A stretch of 64,000 nucleotides of DNA, from assembly GCF_000165125.1 (NCBI RefSeq), contig NZ_AEIU01000050.1, positions 1 through 64,000 of the forward strand, written 5' to 3'. This DNA comes from Vibrio caribbeanicus ATCC BAA-2122. GTDB taxonomy: Bacteria > Pseudomonadota > Gammaproteobacteria > Enterobacterales > Vibrionaceae. Each line of letters begins with the position of its first letter. Position 1 is the first letter of the stretch. Shown one piece after another: positions 44,683 to 54,244 of this stretch. The position numbers and the translations under genes are program-made. The notes beneath the pieces are model-generated. The model worked only from the letters and a program-made list of their open reading frames with translations. It did no database searches and had not been told where the DNA came from.

Positions 44683-46776
44683 TTAGTTCCCTACAGCTTG
44701 AACAATGCGGATTTGTTTCTCGTCAGGAATTTCCTGATAAGAAAGCACTCTTAAAGAAGGAATCGTATTTTTCACAAATTTGGCCAACGTGGAGCGTAAC
44801 ACTCCAGATGTCAATAGAACGGCAGGCTCTCCTTTCAATTCTTGCTCTTGAGTTGCATTACTCAAAGAAGATTGAAGCCTCTCTGCCAGTCCCGGTTCGA
44901 TCCCTGCTGATTCACCACCAGAGGCTTGCATTGTTTGATGCAATATTTGTTCCAGCTCTGGAATAAGGGTTATCACCGGAAGTTCAGGCTCTATACCATT
45001 GATTTCTTGGACAATTAATCGTTTCAATGAGATACGAACAGCAGCCGTCAATATGTCGGCTTCTTGACTTTTACTCGAATATTCAGACAAGGTTTGTACT
45101 ATGGTTCGGATGTCACGGATAGGAACAGCCTCATTGAGTAAGTTTTGTAACACTTTAACGACAACTCCAAGTTGGAGTTGATCAGGAACAAAACTTTCCA
45201 CTAATTTAGGTGTACTGCGCCCCAGCATCTCAAGTAGATTCTGAACCTCTTCATGACCTATCAAGAGTGATGCATTATTGGTCAATAGTTGACTCAAGTG
45301 CGTGGCAAGCACAGTCGACGAATCAACCACGGTGTAACCCAACGCTTGCGCGTGCTCACGTTGCTCTTCTTTGATCCAAGTTGCTTCCAGACCAAATGCA
45401 GGATCAATTGTAGGTTCACCCTCTATCATCCCATAAACCTGTCCAGGGTTGATAGCCAGTTCCATATCTGGCTTGATTTCAGCCTCACCAACAGCAACCC
45501 CCATCAGAGTAATGCGATAGCTGTTCGGCGTTAATTCAAGGTTATCCCTGATGTGTACCGCTGGGATCAAGAAACCAAAGTCTTGAGATAACTTTTTACG
45601 TACACCCTTCACGCGCTCAAGTAATTCACCACCTTGGTCTTTATCAACCAATGGGATGAGTCGGTAACCTACCTCTAAGCCAACAACATCGACAGGTTGA
45701 ACATCGTCCCATGATAGCTCTTTCTGAGTAGGTGTATCTTGCTCAATTTCTGCTGGAACATTCTTCGCTTCTATTGCTTTCTTATTCTTGCGATGGATCC
45801 AGTAGGCTCCACCCGCAGAGATAAGCGCAAGTAACAAAAAAGCAAAGTGAGGCATTCCAGGGACTATGCCCATTACGCCCAAAATACCCGCAGTTATCAT
45901 TAGAGCTTTAGGGTTATCGAACATTTGGAACACGACTTGCTGACCCATATCTTCGTCGGTATTTTGGCGAGTCACCATGATGGCCGCACCAATCGAGAGT
46001 AAAAGAGATGGGATTTGGGCGACTAGACCGTCTCCTATCGTGAGCAGTGTGTAAATTTTTAGTGCTTCATTAAAACCTAAATCATATTGAATCATACCAA
46101 TGGATAGACCACCGATAATATTGATGAAAAGAATTAAAATACCAGCAATTGCATCACCCTTCACAAACTTTGATGCACCATCCATCGAACCATAAAAGTC
46201 TGCCTCTTTCGTCACTTCTTGACGACGTAACCTAGCTTGATCTTGATCAATTAAGCCGGCATTCAAATCGGCATCTATCGCCATTTGCTTACCGGGTAAC
46301 GCATCCAAGGTAAAGCGTGCACTGACCTCTGAAATCCGCCCAGCCCCCTTGGTAACCACCATAAAGTTGATGATCATTAAAATTAAGAAAACAACTAAAC
46401 CAACCGCGTAATTCCCGCCGATAACGACGCTTCCGAAAGCTTCAATAACCTTACCGGCTGAACCTGAGCCTTCATGACCATAAAGTAAAACAACACGAGT
46501 AGAAGCCACATTTAAAGCAAGCCGAAGTAGCGTGGAAATCAGTAGCACAGTGGGAAAAGCTGCGAAATCCAGAGGTCTTCTTGTGTAAACAGTGACAAGT
46601 AGGACAACCATCGCTAATGCGATGTTAAAAGTGAAGAATAAATCGAGTAGGAACGCTGGGATTGGTAAAATAACCATCGCCAATGTCGCCAGTACCATAA
46701 TGGGCGCGCCTACAGCTGGCATCGCCCTCTGTGGAATGGGTGGTAATTTATTAGCAAATGGGATGGAGAATTTCAT
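44683..46776 (-). CDS. flhA: Flagellar type III export gate protein FlhA
   Basis: A 697-residue export gate protein. About eight N-terminal membrane segments (30-330) contain the conserved FHIPEP-type region (FPTVLLISTLLRLALNVASTR, RISEVSARFTLDALPGKQMA). The cytosolic domain follows (VGYRLIPLVD, IREDLNLLP-like IRDIRTIVQTL). ATG 46776 matches the usual N-terminus MKFSIPFANKLPPIPQRA; an upstream TTG at 46806 would add 10 residues. A sigma-54 promoter lies 51-66 bp upstream. flhB is not adjacent, as is usual in Vibrio. Confidence 0.95.
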   Translation of the reverse strand: MKFSIPFANKLPPIPQRAMPAVGAPIMVLATLAMVILPIPAFLLDLFFTFNIALAMVVLLVTVYTRRPLDFAAFPTVLLISTLLRLALNVASTRVVLLYGHEGSGSAGKVIEAFGSVVIGGNYAVGLVVFLILMIINFMVVTKGAGRISEVSARFTLDALPGKQMAIDADLNAGLIDQDQARLRRQEVTKEADFYGSMDGASKFVKGDAIAGILILFINIIGGLSIGMIQYDLGFNEALKIYTLLTIGDGLVAQIPSLLLSIGAAIMVTRQNTDEDMGQQVVFQMFDNPKALMITAGILGVMGIVPGMPHFAFLLLALISAGGAYWIHRKNKKAIEAKNVPAEIEQDTPTQKELSWDDVQPVDVVGLEVGYRLIPLVDKDQGGELLERVKGVRKKLSQDFGFLIPAVHIRDNLELTPNSYRITLMGVAVGEAEIKPDMELAINPGQVYGMIEGEPTIDPAFGLEATWIKEEQREHAQALGYTVVDSSTVLATHLSQLLTNNASLLIGHEEVQNLLEMLGRSTPKLVESFVPDQLQLGVVVKVLQNLLNEAVPIRDIRTIVQTLSEYSSKSQEADILTAAVRISLKRLIVQEINGIEPELPVITLIPELEQILHQTMQASGGESAGIEPGLAERLQSSLSNATQEQELKGEPAVLLTSGVLRSTLAKFVKNTIPSLRVLSYQEIPDEKQIRIVQAVGN

Positions 46777-47081
46777 AGTCAAATACGCGTTCAAATCTTC
46801 TAACAAAATCCGTTGACGACCGGAGATGCAATATCCAGTCCATCAAAGCCGTCAAATTTATGGCATACCTGTCCAAGAGACTTCCAGATTCTGGGTTCAG
46901 GAAAAATAACGATATTGACTAGACCTCTTCTTAGGAGGTTGACGACAGAATTAACTCAGTTATGTCATCGTAAAGGGTAGGCTCTTTCACTTTTCGGACT
47001 TTATCACTCATTTACAATTTCAAAGAATCAGCCTTATCAAGGCGACAACTCAGACAAGCGCTTGGAGATAGCTTGAGCCCA
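46777..47081. other. flhA upstream region, no gene seen
   Basis: This 305-bp stretch holds the sigma-54 promoter of flhA at 46827-46842 and a weak ACCTC/GAGGT hairpin at 46923-46939 without a T-run. A 26-codon frame on the minus strand has no ribosome binding site. Confidence 0.5.
46827..46842 (-). promoter_or_regulatory. Sigma-54 promoter of the flhA operon
   Basis: The minus strand reads TGGACTGGATATTGCA. This keeps the -24 GG, the base G at the seventh position, the TTGCA -12 element and the exact 10-nt spacing between GG and GC. Transcription would begin about 40 bp before flhA, as expected for an FlrC/sigma-54 class gene. Confidence 0.75.
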
Positions 47082-47546
47082 TTAGACATTCATTTCCGCA
47101 ATGATATGGCCCTTTTGTTTGTCAGGGCAATACTCAATACCCATCAACCCTGACGTTGAAAACATCGGTGGTGAAATATCTGCGATAAGTTCAGCAGCGA
47201 TATAACCAACGAGTGGTAAGTGAGATACGATCAACAGAGTTTGCACATTATGTAAATCAGCGAGTGCACTTATATAACTCACGACTTGCTCGGCATCACC
47301 GTAGGGGGTGATATCCTCACATGTCTCATAATGTCCAACCGATAAATATGCAGAAATTTCGTGCCAAGTTTGCTGCGCTCTAATGTAAGGACTAACCAAG
47401 ACTCGGTCAAAATGTACGTACCCTAACTCCGAGCATTCTCTGGCTATCTCTTGGGATCTCTGCCTACCTTTAAACGTCAGTTGTCTATCTGAATCGCTAC
47501 TGGCAAATTGCTGTGCTTCACCATGTCGCATTATAAAAACTTTCAT
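47082..47546 (-). CDS. sixA: Phosphohistidine phosphatase SixA
   Basis: A 154-residue histidine-phosphatase superfamily protein with the RHG motif MRHGEAQ at 6-12, the second arginine in SPYIRAQQT and the catalytic histidine region LLIVSHLPLVG. SixA dephosphorylates histidine-phosphotransfer proteins. AAAGGA precedes the ATG. It is divergent from the M16 peptidase gene. Confidence 0.92.
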   Translation of the reverse strand: MKVFIMRHGEAQQFASSDSDRQLTFKGRQRSQEIARECSELGYVHFDRVLVSPYIRAQQTWHEISAYLSVGHYETCEDITPYGDAEQVVSYISALADLHNVQTLLIVSHLPLVGYIAAELIADISPPMFSTSGLMGIEYCPDKQKGHIIAEMNV

Positions 47547-47831
47547 TACTGTTCCTTTGGAATAAAGATGAGTCAGAGGGTTCTTCAGGGCTATTTAGAT
47601 TCATCTACCAATCAACTATCAGCAAAAACCGTAACTTATTTTAGAGGGTTCTATCCTACCAACCTTAAATATCACACAATCGCACTCCCCTCAAAGGCTT
47701 CCATCAAGGATTTTGGCGTGATACTTAATTTTTTTCACATATTTGTCAGATAGATAGTTTGATGTCGAGTCTATCTCCGTCATAATTACACTATTATCTA
47801 TTGACTACATACTTAATTTCGGAGATGTTCC
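47547..47831. other. Divergent sixA / M16 peptidase intergenic region
   Basis: These 285 bp should contain both promoters. AGAGGGTTCT occurs twice (about 47576 and 47643). No RNA gene or known operator was recognised. Confidence 0.4.
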
Positions 47832-50606
47832 GTGCACATCAGCCCTAACGATACCAACCAATACCGACATATTACGCTATCTAATGGTCTGAGAGTGTTA
47901 CTGGTTCATGACCATACTGCCAAAAAGTCTGCCGCTGCTGTGGCCGTAAATGTTGGCCACTTTGACGATCCCACCGATCGCCAAGGTTTGTCACATTTTC
48001 TCGAGCATATGCTGTTCCTTGGAACAGAGAAATACCCCGAAGTAGGTGACTTTCAAAATTACGTTAGTCAACATGGGGGACAGAATAATGCTTGGACGGG
48101 AACAGAACATACTTGCTATTTCTTTGATATATTACCAAATGCTTTCTATCGTGGACTTGATAGGTTTAGCCAATTTTTTATTTCCCCATTGTTTAACCCT
48201 GAAGCACTTGATAAAGAGCGCCAAGCGGTTGAGTCAGAATACCGCCTGAAATACAAAGAGGACTCTCGCAGGCTTTATCAGGTTCACAAAGAAGTGATTA
48301 ATCCAGCTCATCCTTTCAGCAAATTTTCTGTTGGTAATATGGAAACACTGGGCGATCGAAGCGGTGAATCAATCAGACCAGAAATTGTTGAGTTTTATTC
48401 CAGTCAGTATTCATCCGACATTATGACATTGGTTTTATTAGGTCCTCAAACTCTCAATGAGCTTGAGAAATGGGCTGACGAACTTTTCTCTGCCATTTCT
48501 AATAAAAGTGCAGCAGGGAAAGTCATCAAGGTTCCATACAAAGACTCAAACTCCACTCCTATATTTGTTGCAGTTGAACCACTAAAAGAAATCCGCAAAC
48601 TTATCGTTACTTTCCCACTACCGAGCATCGACAAGTACTATCGCTCTAAGCCGTTATCTTATATTGCCCACCTACTCGGTTACGAAGGTAAAGGAAGTCT
48701 TATGCTTGCTCTTAAAGAAAAAGGCTGGATCACCTCTTTGTCGGCTGGGGGAGGAACAAGCGGAAGTAATTACCGCGAGTTTACAATTAATTGCACACTC
48801 ACTCTAGATGGTCTCGCTTTTGTTGACAGCATTGTACAGGCTATTTTTAACTTTATTAGCCTGATAAAAACGTCTGGAGTCGAAGAGTGGAGATACCAAG
48901 AAAAAAAGTCGGTTCTTGAGGCTGCATTTCAATTCAGAGAGCCAGCGAATGCTTTAGATTTGGTGAGCCACCTCGTCGTCAATATGCAACACTACAGCTC
49001 TGAGGACATAATCTATGGCGATTACATGATGATGGAATTCGATGAGGAACAGATTCGTTCACTGCTAGACTTTTTCAATCCGTCCAACATGCGCCTAACT
49101 TTACTCTCAAAGGGACAACATTACTCAAACCAAGCAAAATGGTACGATACGCCCTATTCAGTAAGCAAAATTACCGCTTCCCAAATTAAGAATTACACTC
49201 ACTCAAGTGACCTTGAATTACAATTACCCGAGGCAAATCCTTTTATTTGCAATGTATTAAAGGCAAAACCTCTTGAGACTTTAAACCCAACCCCGACAGT
49301 AATCGATGAGTTACCAGGGTTTAAACTTTGGCATATGCAGGATAACGAGTTTAGAGTCCCAAAAGGTGTCGTGTATATTGCTATAGATAGTCCATATGCA
49401 GTTTCCAATCCCAGTAATATTGTAAAAACTCGCTTATGCGTAGAGATGTTTCTTGATAGCCTTTCCGTAGATACTTACCAAGCCGAGATAGCGGGCATGG
49501 GATACACCATGTATACGCATCAAGGTGGTGTCACATTGACGGTATCAGGATTTACTCAAAAGCAGGAAAAATTAATAAAAACAATATTAGATCGCTTTAA
49601 TCAAAGAGACTTTGATCCCACACGCTTTGAAAATATAAAAAATCAATTAATGAGGAACTGGAAAAACTCAGCTCAAGACCGTCCACTATCTCAGCTATTC
49701 AGCGCATTGACGGGTATTTTACAGCCCAACAATCCTCCATACTCCACTCTGGTAAAGGAACTGGAAATGATTGAAGTTGATGAACTCGCCAGTTTCGTGT
49801 CAAATGTACTCGCAACCCTTCATGTTGAGATGTTTGTATTCGGTGACTGGACACAGTCGGACGCACTTTCGTTGGGCACAATGATAAAGGATGCGCTGAG
49901 AGTAAAAAATCAACGCTATGAAGAAGCTTTAAGGCCTCTTATTATGCTTGGTAAAAATGGGACGTTTGAACATGAAGTTCGATGTGAACAAGATGACTCT
50001 GCAACGGTTGTTTATTATCAATGTGACGACACAAGCCCGCGGAGTATTGCACTTTACTCACTAGCCAATCACTTAATGTCTGCGACATTTTTTCACGAAA
50101 TTCGGACTAAACAACAGCTAGGCTATATGGTTGGAACTGGTAACCTCCCTCTCAATCGTCACCCAGGTATCGTGCTTTACGTGCAGTCTCCCAAAGTTGC
50201 GCCGATTAATTTGATGGCATCCATTGATGAATTTCTCAACGCATTTCACCTGGTACTGATGGAGTTAGACGAATATCAGTGGCACAGCAGCAAAAAAGGC
50301 CTCTGGAATCAGATTTCAGTTCCAGATAAAACCCTTAGAGGTCGAGCTCAAAGGCTGTGGGTTGCTATCGGAAATAAAGATCACTTCTTTGACCAAAAAG
50401 AAAAAGTTTTGGAAGAACTCAAGAATCTCTCCCGTGCTGATATGATCCGATTTGTTATCGATGAACTGAAACCAAGAACAGCCAACAGACTTATCATGCA
50501 CAGCAAAGGAAACTCTCACCAAGAAGAAAAAAATCTCGATATTGGAATTCAAATTGGTTCCATAGACGAGTTTCAACTTAGACCAAGGGATATTGAGCTC
50601 GGCTAA
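47832..50606 (+). CDS. M16 insulinase-family zinc metallopeptidase (pitrilysin-like)
   Basis: A 924-residue protease of the pitrilysin/insulysin group. The inverted zinc motif is H55-F-L-E58-H59 and the third ligand is Glu136, with the spacing of E. coli protease III. Four homologous M16 half-domains fill the length; the C-terminal half has the RxxxxLGY-type EIRTKQQLGYMVGTG. It starts with GTG, supported by GGAG 8 bases upstream. No N-terminal signal peptide is seen, unlike E. coli protease III, so a cytoplasmic location is inferred. Confidence 0.93.
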   Translation: MHISPNDTNQYRHITLSNGLRVLLVHDHTAKKSAAAVAVNVGHFDDPTDRQGLSHFLEHMLFLGTEKYPEVGDFQNYVSQHGGQNNAWTGTEHTCYFFDILPNAFYRGLDRFSQFFISPLFNPEALDKERQAVESEYRLKYKEDSRRLYQVHKEVINPAHPFSKFSVGNMETLGDRSGESIRPEIVEFYSSQYSSDIMTLVLLGPQTLNELEKWADELFSAISNKSAAGKVIKVPYKDSNSTPIFVAVEPLKEIRKLIVTFPLPSIDKYYRSKPLSYIAHLLGYEGKGSLMLALKEKGWITSLSAGGGTSGSNYREFTINCTLTLDGLAFVDSIVQAIFNFISLIKTSGVEEWRYQEKKSVLEAAFQFREPANALDLVSHLVVNMQHYSSEDIIYGDYMMMEFDEEQIRSLLDFFNPSNMRLTLLSKGQHYSNQAKWYDTPYSVSKITASQIKNYTHSSDLELQLPEANPFICNVLKAKPLETLNPTPTVIDELPGFKLWHMQDNEFRVPKGVVYIAIDSPYAVSNPSNIVKTRLCVEMFLDSLSVDTYQAEIAGMGYTMYTHQGGVTLTVSGFTQKQEKLIKTILDRFNQRDFDPTRFENIKNQLMRNWKNSAQDRPLSQLFSALTGILQPNNPPYSTLVKELEMIEVDELASFVSNVLATLHVEMFVFGDWTQSDALSLGTMIKDALRVKNQRYEEALRPLIMLGKNGTFEHEVRCEQDDSATVVYYQCDDTSPRSIALYSLANHLMSATFFHEIRTKQQLGYMVGTGNLPLNRHPGIVLYVQSPKVAPINLMASIDEFLNAFHLVLMELDEYQWHSSKKGLWNQISVPDKTLRGRAQRLWVAIGNKDHFFDQKEKVLEELKNLSRADMIRFVIDELKPRTANRLIMHSKGNSHQEEKNLDIGIQIGSIDEFQLRPRDIELG

Positions 50607-50618
50607 TTGATACCAAAA

Positions 50619-51218
50619 TTACCCTAACTGTTCAGATTCAATAATCTCTCTAAGTGAATGAGGGTGAAGTTTTATACAAATATTATCCCACTTAAACGCA
50701 ATGGTTGGGTTGGATATTCTTTCACCCTCAGCTTTAGGGCTCGAGAGTTTGATCTCCACTCCAAGCTCCGATAATGAGTGGTATTGTTTTGCAAAATTAG
50801 GCAACTTTGTTTGTAAGTCTTCAAGGTATTCATCAGCGGTTTGGGCTGATGAGGGGATGACAAACTCAACATGTTCCCATGTTTGCTCAGGATAGTGCTT
50901 TCCTTCTATTGGATAAGGAAGCTCAAGGCACTCAATGTGCCAGTCGCCCCAGAGCAAGGCCTCATCAAATAAAAGTACAATGATTGGACGGCCATTTATA
51001 CAAGCATTTGAGATAACTGTCCCATGCTTTTGCCACTCACGATGAGCACAGATTGCCAAATCTTGTTCATTGATCCGTAAAGCAATGTGATCAGCCTGAA
51101 ATGTCGTCAAATCTAACGAGATCAAATCGCTAAGCTGCTTAATTTTTTGCATAAAACCATCTAGCTTTTGCGTCATTTGTTGGGGGGCCAACCCCTTTAA
51201 ACTCAGCTTAGTTTGCAT
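50619..51218 (-). CDS. yecM: YecM-family protein (VOC-like fold)
   Basis: A 199-residue protein of the YecM family, related to the vicinal-oxygen-chelate fold, with possible metal-binding residues in QADHIALRI, WHIECLELPYPIEG and WEHVEFVIP. The function is unknown. E. coli yecM also lies beside argS. GGAAAAA precedes the ATG. It is convergent with the M16 peptidase gene, 12 bp apart. Confidence 0.87.
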   Translation of the reverse strand: MQTKLSLKGLAPQQMTQKLDGFMQKIKQLSDLISLDLTTFQADHIALRINEQDLAICAHREWQKHGTVISNACINGRPIIVLLFDEALLWGDWHIECLELPYPIEGKHYPEQTWEHVEFVIPSSAQTADEYLEDLQTKLPNFAKQYHSLSELGVEIKLSSPKAEGERISNPTIAFKWDNICIKLHPHSLREIIESEQLG

Positions 51219-51603
51219 TTTTATTTTTCCAAAATATTGAATTTTCTATCATATACCCAAGTGACCTCAAGATACGGGATTCAGAGCGATGCCACAGCGT
51301 TGAGTGCAAGGAAAACAACGTAGCGAAATTGTGTACTCTTACCACGTTTGGGCGATCATCCTCGCTGAACTTCGCATTTTAAGGTTGCCTGGGTATATTA
51401 ACAACAGGCTACTCCAAAAGTAGAAAATTTATTATCTCCTCTCTACAAGGCGAGCTCTAAAGTTGTTATCATGTACGAAAATTTATCAAATCAATACAGT
51501 ATGCGTGAAGTTCCTATTTGGACTCTCGGTGCTTTATGACGTTTCGAGTCAAGCACAAAATTCTGCATAGCTTTTGACTCCAAAGATATTGAAGGAAATA
51601 CGT
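51219..51603. other. Intergenic region between yecM and argS
   Basis: The 385-bp region contains the 147-bp MITE-like copy at 51252-51398 and about 200 bp of argS upstream sequence in which no clear promoter or leader structure was recognised. Confidence 0.55.
51252..51398 (-). repeat. MITE-like repeat, short copy (147 bp)
   Basis: The ends TATACCCAAGTGACCTCAAG and TAAGGTTGCCTGGGTATA match the terminal repeats of the 266-bp copies, and ATTCAGAGCGATGCCACAGC is shared internally. About 120 bp of the centre is missing. The orientation is the same as the copy at 53885. Confidence 0.78.
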
Positions 51604-53337
51604 TTGAACATCCAAGCACTTATCAACGATAAAGTTTCTCAGGCTCTAGAAGCCGCTGGTGCACCTGCAGGCAGCCCTGCTGCTGTTCGTCAATCAGCAA
51701 AGCCTCAGTTTGGTGATTATCAAGCAAATGGCGTAATGGGCGTCGCCAAAAAGTTGGGAATGAACCCTCGCGAGTTCGCACAGAAAGTCATCGACGAACT
51801 AAAACTTGACGGTATTGCAAGTAAAACTGAAATTGCAGGCCCCGGCTTCATTAATATCTTTTTGAGTGAGGAGTTTCTTGCCACACAAGCGGACTATGCT
51901 CTAAGCGATGATAGACTCGGTATTGACAAAGAGAAACAGCAGACGGTTGTTACAGACTATTCAGCACCTAATGTCGCCAAAGAAATGGCGGTTCATCATA
52001 TCCGCTCCACTGTAATTGGAGACGCTGTCACTCGCACGTTGGAGTTTCTAGGGCACAAAGTAATTAGAGCCAATCATATTGGCGACTGGGGAACTCAATT
52101 TGGCATGCTCATTGCCAACTTAGAGCGTGTCCAGCAAGAGTCTGGTGAAGTTTCAATGGAGCTCTCTGACCTCGAAGCATTCTATCGTGATTCAAAAAAA
52201 CTCTTTGATGAAGATGAAGCCTTTGCAACTAAAGCAAGGAACTATGTTGTAAAACTGCAAAGTGGTGATGAATACTGCGCTGGTATGTGGAAAAAGCTGG
52301 TTGATATCACCATGATCCAAAACCAACGTAACTATGACCGCCTGAATGTTTCTCTCAGTCGCGATGATGTCATGGGAGAGAGTATGTATAACGACATGCT
52401 CGGTGGTATTGTTGCTGACTTGAAGAAAAAAGGATTAGTTGAGGAGGATGAGGGCGCACAAGTTGTTTTCCTTGATGAATTCAAAAACAAAGATGGCGAA
52501 CCAATGGGCGTCATAGTGCAAAAAAGCGACGGTGGGTTCCTATACACAACGACCGATATTGCATGTGCGAAATACCGTTATGAGACATTAGGTGCCAATA
52601 GAGTGCTGTATTTCATAGACTCTCGTCAGCACCAGCATTTAATGCAAGCTTGGACTATCGTGCGTAAAGCAGGTTATATCCCCGAAAATGTAACATTAGA
52701 ACACCATGCTTTTGGTATGATGCTGGGTAAAGATGGTAAGCCTTTCAAAACTCGTGCTGGCGGCTCAGTCAAACTGACAGACCTGTTAGATGAAGCAGAA
52801 GAGCGTGCAGCAAAACTGATTGAATCAAAAAATCCCCAACTCAGTGCCGAAGAAAAAACAGCTATCGCAAACACGGTTGCTATGGCAGCGGTTAAATACG
52901 CAGACCTATCAAAGCATAGAACAACGGACTATGTTTTTGATTGGGACAATATGCTAGCTTTTGAGGGAAATACAGCACCTTACATGCAGTATGCCTATAC
53001 TCGCGTAGCATCAATCTTTGCTAAAGCCGAAATTTCTATGGACTCTTTGCAAGGCGACATAAAAATTGTGGATGAAAAAGAAAAAGCACTCATTACCAAA
53101 CTTCTACAGTTTGAGGAAGCCGTTAAGGCAGTAGCAAGTGAAGGCTTACCTCACGTTTTATGTACCTATTTATTTGAGTTGGCAGGGCAGTTCTCTAGCT
53201 TCTACGAAGCTTGTCCAATACTCAATAATGAAGATGAGTCAATCAAGCAAAGTCGTTTAAAGCTAGCAGCCTTAACCGCAAAGACAATAAAACAAGGCTT
53301 AGATTTACTCGGTATCGAAACTTTGGAACGTATGTAA
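51604..53337 (+). CDS. argS: Arginyl-tRNA synthetase
   Basis: A 577-residue class I synthetase, the same length as E. coli ArgS, charging tRNA-Arg. The N-terminal add-1 domain ([17 protein letters not shown]), catalytic domain ([22 protein letters not shown]) and DALR anticodon domain ([20 protein letters not shown]) are complete. The HIGH-type motif reads AVHH (129-132) instead of the HVGH of E. coli. The start is a TTG at 51604 behind AAGGA; upstream in-frame codons are not conserved. A strong terminator follows. Confidence 0.96.
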   Translation: MNIQALINDKVSQALEAAGAPAGSPAAVRQSAKPQFGDYQANGVMGVAKKLGMNPREFAQKVIDELKLDGIASKTEIAGPGFINIFLSEEFLATQADYALSDDRLGIDKEKQQTVVTDYSAPNVAKEMAVHHIRSTVIGDAVTRTLEFLGHKVIRANHIGDWGTQFGMLIANLERVQQESGEVSMELSDLEAFYRDSKKLFDEDEAFATKARNYVVKLQSGDEYCAGMWKKLVDITMIQNQRNYDRLNVSLSRDDVMGESMYNDMLGGIVADLKKKGLVEEDEGAQVVFLDEFKNKDGEPMGVIVQKSDGGFLYTTTDIACAKYRYETLGANRVLYFIDSRQHQHLMQAWTIVRKAGYIPENVTLEHHAFGMMLGKDGKPFKTRAGGSVKLTDLLDEAEERAAKLIESKNPQLSAEEKTAIANTVAMAAVKYADLSKHRTTDYVFDWDNMLAFEGNTAPYMQYAYTRVASIFAKAEISMDSLQGDIKIVDEKEKALITKLLQFEEAVKAVASEGLPHVLCTYLFELAGQFSSFYEACPILNNEDESIKQSRLKLAALTAKTIKQGLDLLGIETLERM

Positions 53338-53358
53338 CCCAATAGTACTATCCTACCT

Positions 53359-53388
53359 AAAAGGTTGGTTTTTAGACCAACCTTTTTT
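53359..53388 (+). terminator. Rho-independent terminator after argS
   Basis: The stem AAGGTTGGT/ACCAACCTT has a TTTTAG loop, is preceded by A and followed by six T, 21 bp after the argS stop. Confidence 0.92.
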
Positions 53389-53406
53389 ATACAAAGAGGA
53401 CCAGTT

Positions 53407-53835
53407 ATGAGTTTTCAGCTCCACCCACAACTCGCCAAAGATACAACGATTATTGGACATTTCCCATTATGTTTGGTTCTCCTTCATAGAGACAATGTAG
53501 CCCCCTGGATCATTCTGGTTCCAAAGCGCTCAGAAATGAAAGAACTACATCACTTGCCCATGCAAGAACAACAGCAATTTTTAATTGAATCTCAGGCTAT
53601 TAGCCAAGCATTAGAAGCTCTCTTTCAGCCGGATAAAATCAATTTAGGGGCACTCGGCAACCTAGTTCCACAGCTACATATCCATCACATTGCCCGCCAC
53701 ATTAATGATATGGCCTGGCCTAGACCTATTTGGGGTAATACAAAAGGGGAATTCAGAACGGAAGAAGAACAAAAAAGAATGCAAGCCCAAGTTTCTAGCT
53801 TACTCTCTCTCAGTAACATTTTTACTCCAGCTTAA
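53407..53835 (+). CDS. HIT-family protein
   Basis: A 142-residue histidine-triad nucleotide-binding hydrolase-type protein with the triad region QLHIHHIARH near residue 90 and the C-terminal MAWPRPIWG typical of this bacterial HIT subgroup. The substrate is unknown. The ATG at 53407 follows GAGGA; in-frame sequence further upstream lies in the argS terminator. Confidence 0.88.
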   Translation: MSFQLHPQLAKDTTIIGHFPLCLVLLHRDNVAPWIILVPKRSEMKELHHLPMQEQQQFLIESQAISQALEALFQPDKINLGALGNLVPQLHIHHIARHINDMAWPRPIWGNTKGEFRTEEEQKRMQAQVSSLLSLSNIFTPA

Positions 53836-54244
53836 TCGAGTTAAATGTAGAAATCCTCCTCAAGCAACTCCTAGTTAACTTGGGTATACCCAAGTGACTT
53901 CAAAATGCAGTATTCAGAGCGATGCCACAGTGTTGAGTTCAAGGAAAATAACGCAGCGTAATAGTCGATTCTTACCAAGTTAGTTGACGATGAAATCGAC
54001 GCTGTGGCACGCTCCCGAAGGGCGAGTTGTCTTGCTTTACATACGTCGTTACCGATTTTCAATTTAGATGACTAGATTTTCAAATCGTTGCCTTGCCTGT
54101 CAAGCAAGCCAGTCTCGCTGAACCTAGCATCTTGAGGTTACTTGGGTATATACCCTGACAATGTAATAGTCTTTTTTAAAAATACCCATTATCACGCAAC
54201 AAATTTTCCCCTAGAATTGCTGGCTTAGAATTAGAGGAAAGTTT
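53836..54244. other. Intergenic region with a full MITE-like copy
   Basis: Of 409 bp, 266 (53885-54150) are the MITE-like repeat. Its left edge is part of the longer perfect palindrome ACTTGGGTATACCCAAGT (53878-53895). The 94 bp before the YqhA-family gene should carry that gene's promoter. Confidence 0.6.
53885..54150 (-). repeat. MITE-like repeat, full-length copy (266 bp), inverted
   Basis: This is the reverse complement of the copy at 16686-16951: the same length, roughly 93% identical by eye, with ends TATACCCAAGTGACTTCAAA and TTGAGGTTACTTGGGTATA. The element contains short open frames but nothing resembling a protein gene. Its strong internal similarity to a copy 37 kb away suggests recent spread. 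Confidence 0.85.

Noticed and set aside
46931-47011. A 26-codon minus-strand frame upstream of flhA (MSDKVRKVKEP..)
   Set aside because: No Shine-Dalgarno site, no family resemblance and too short to judge; kept as intergenic.
53878-53895. ACTTGGGTATACCCAAGT palindrome as an independent operator
   Set aside because: It is explained by the left end of the MITE-like copy joining a matching inverted remnant.
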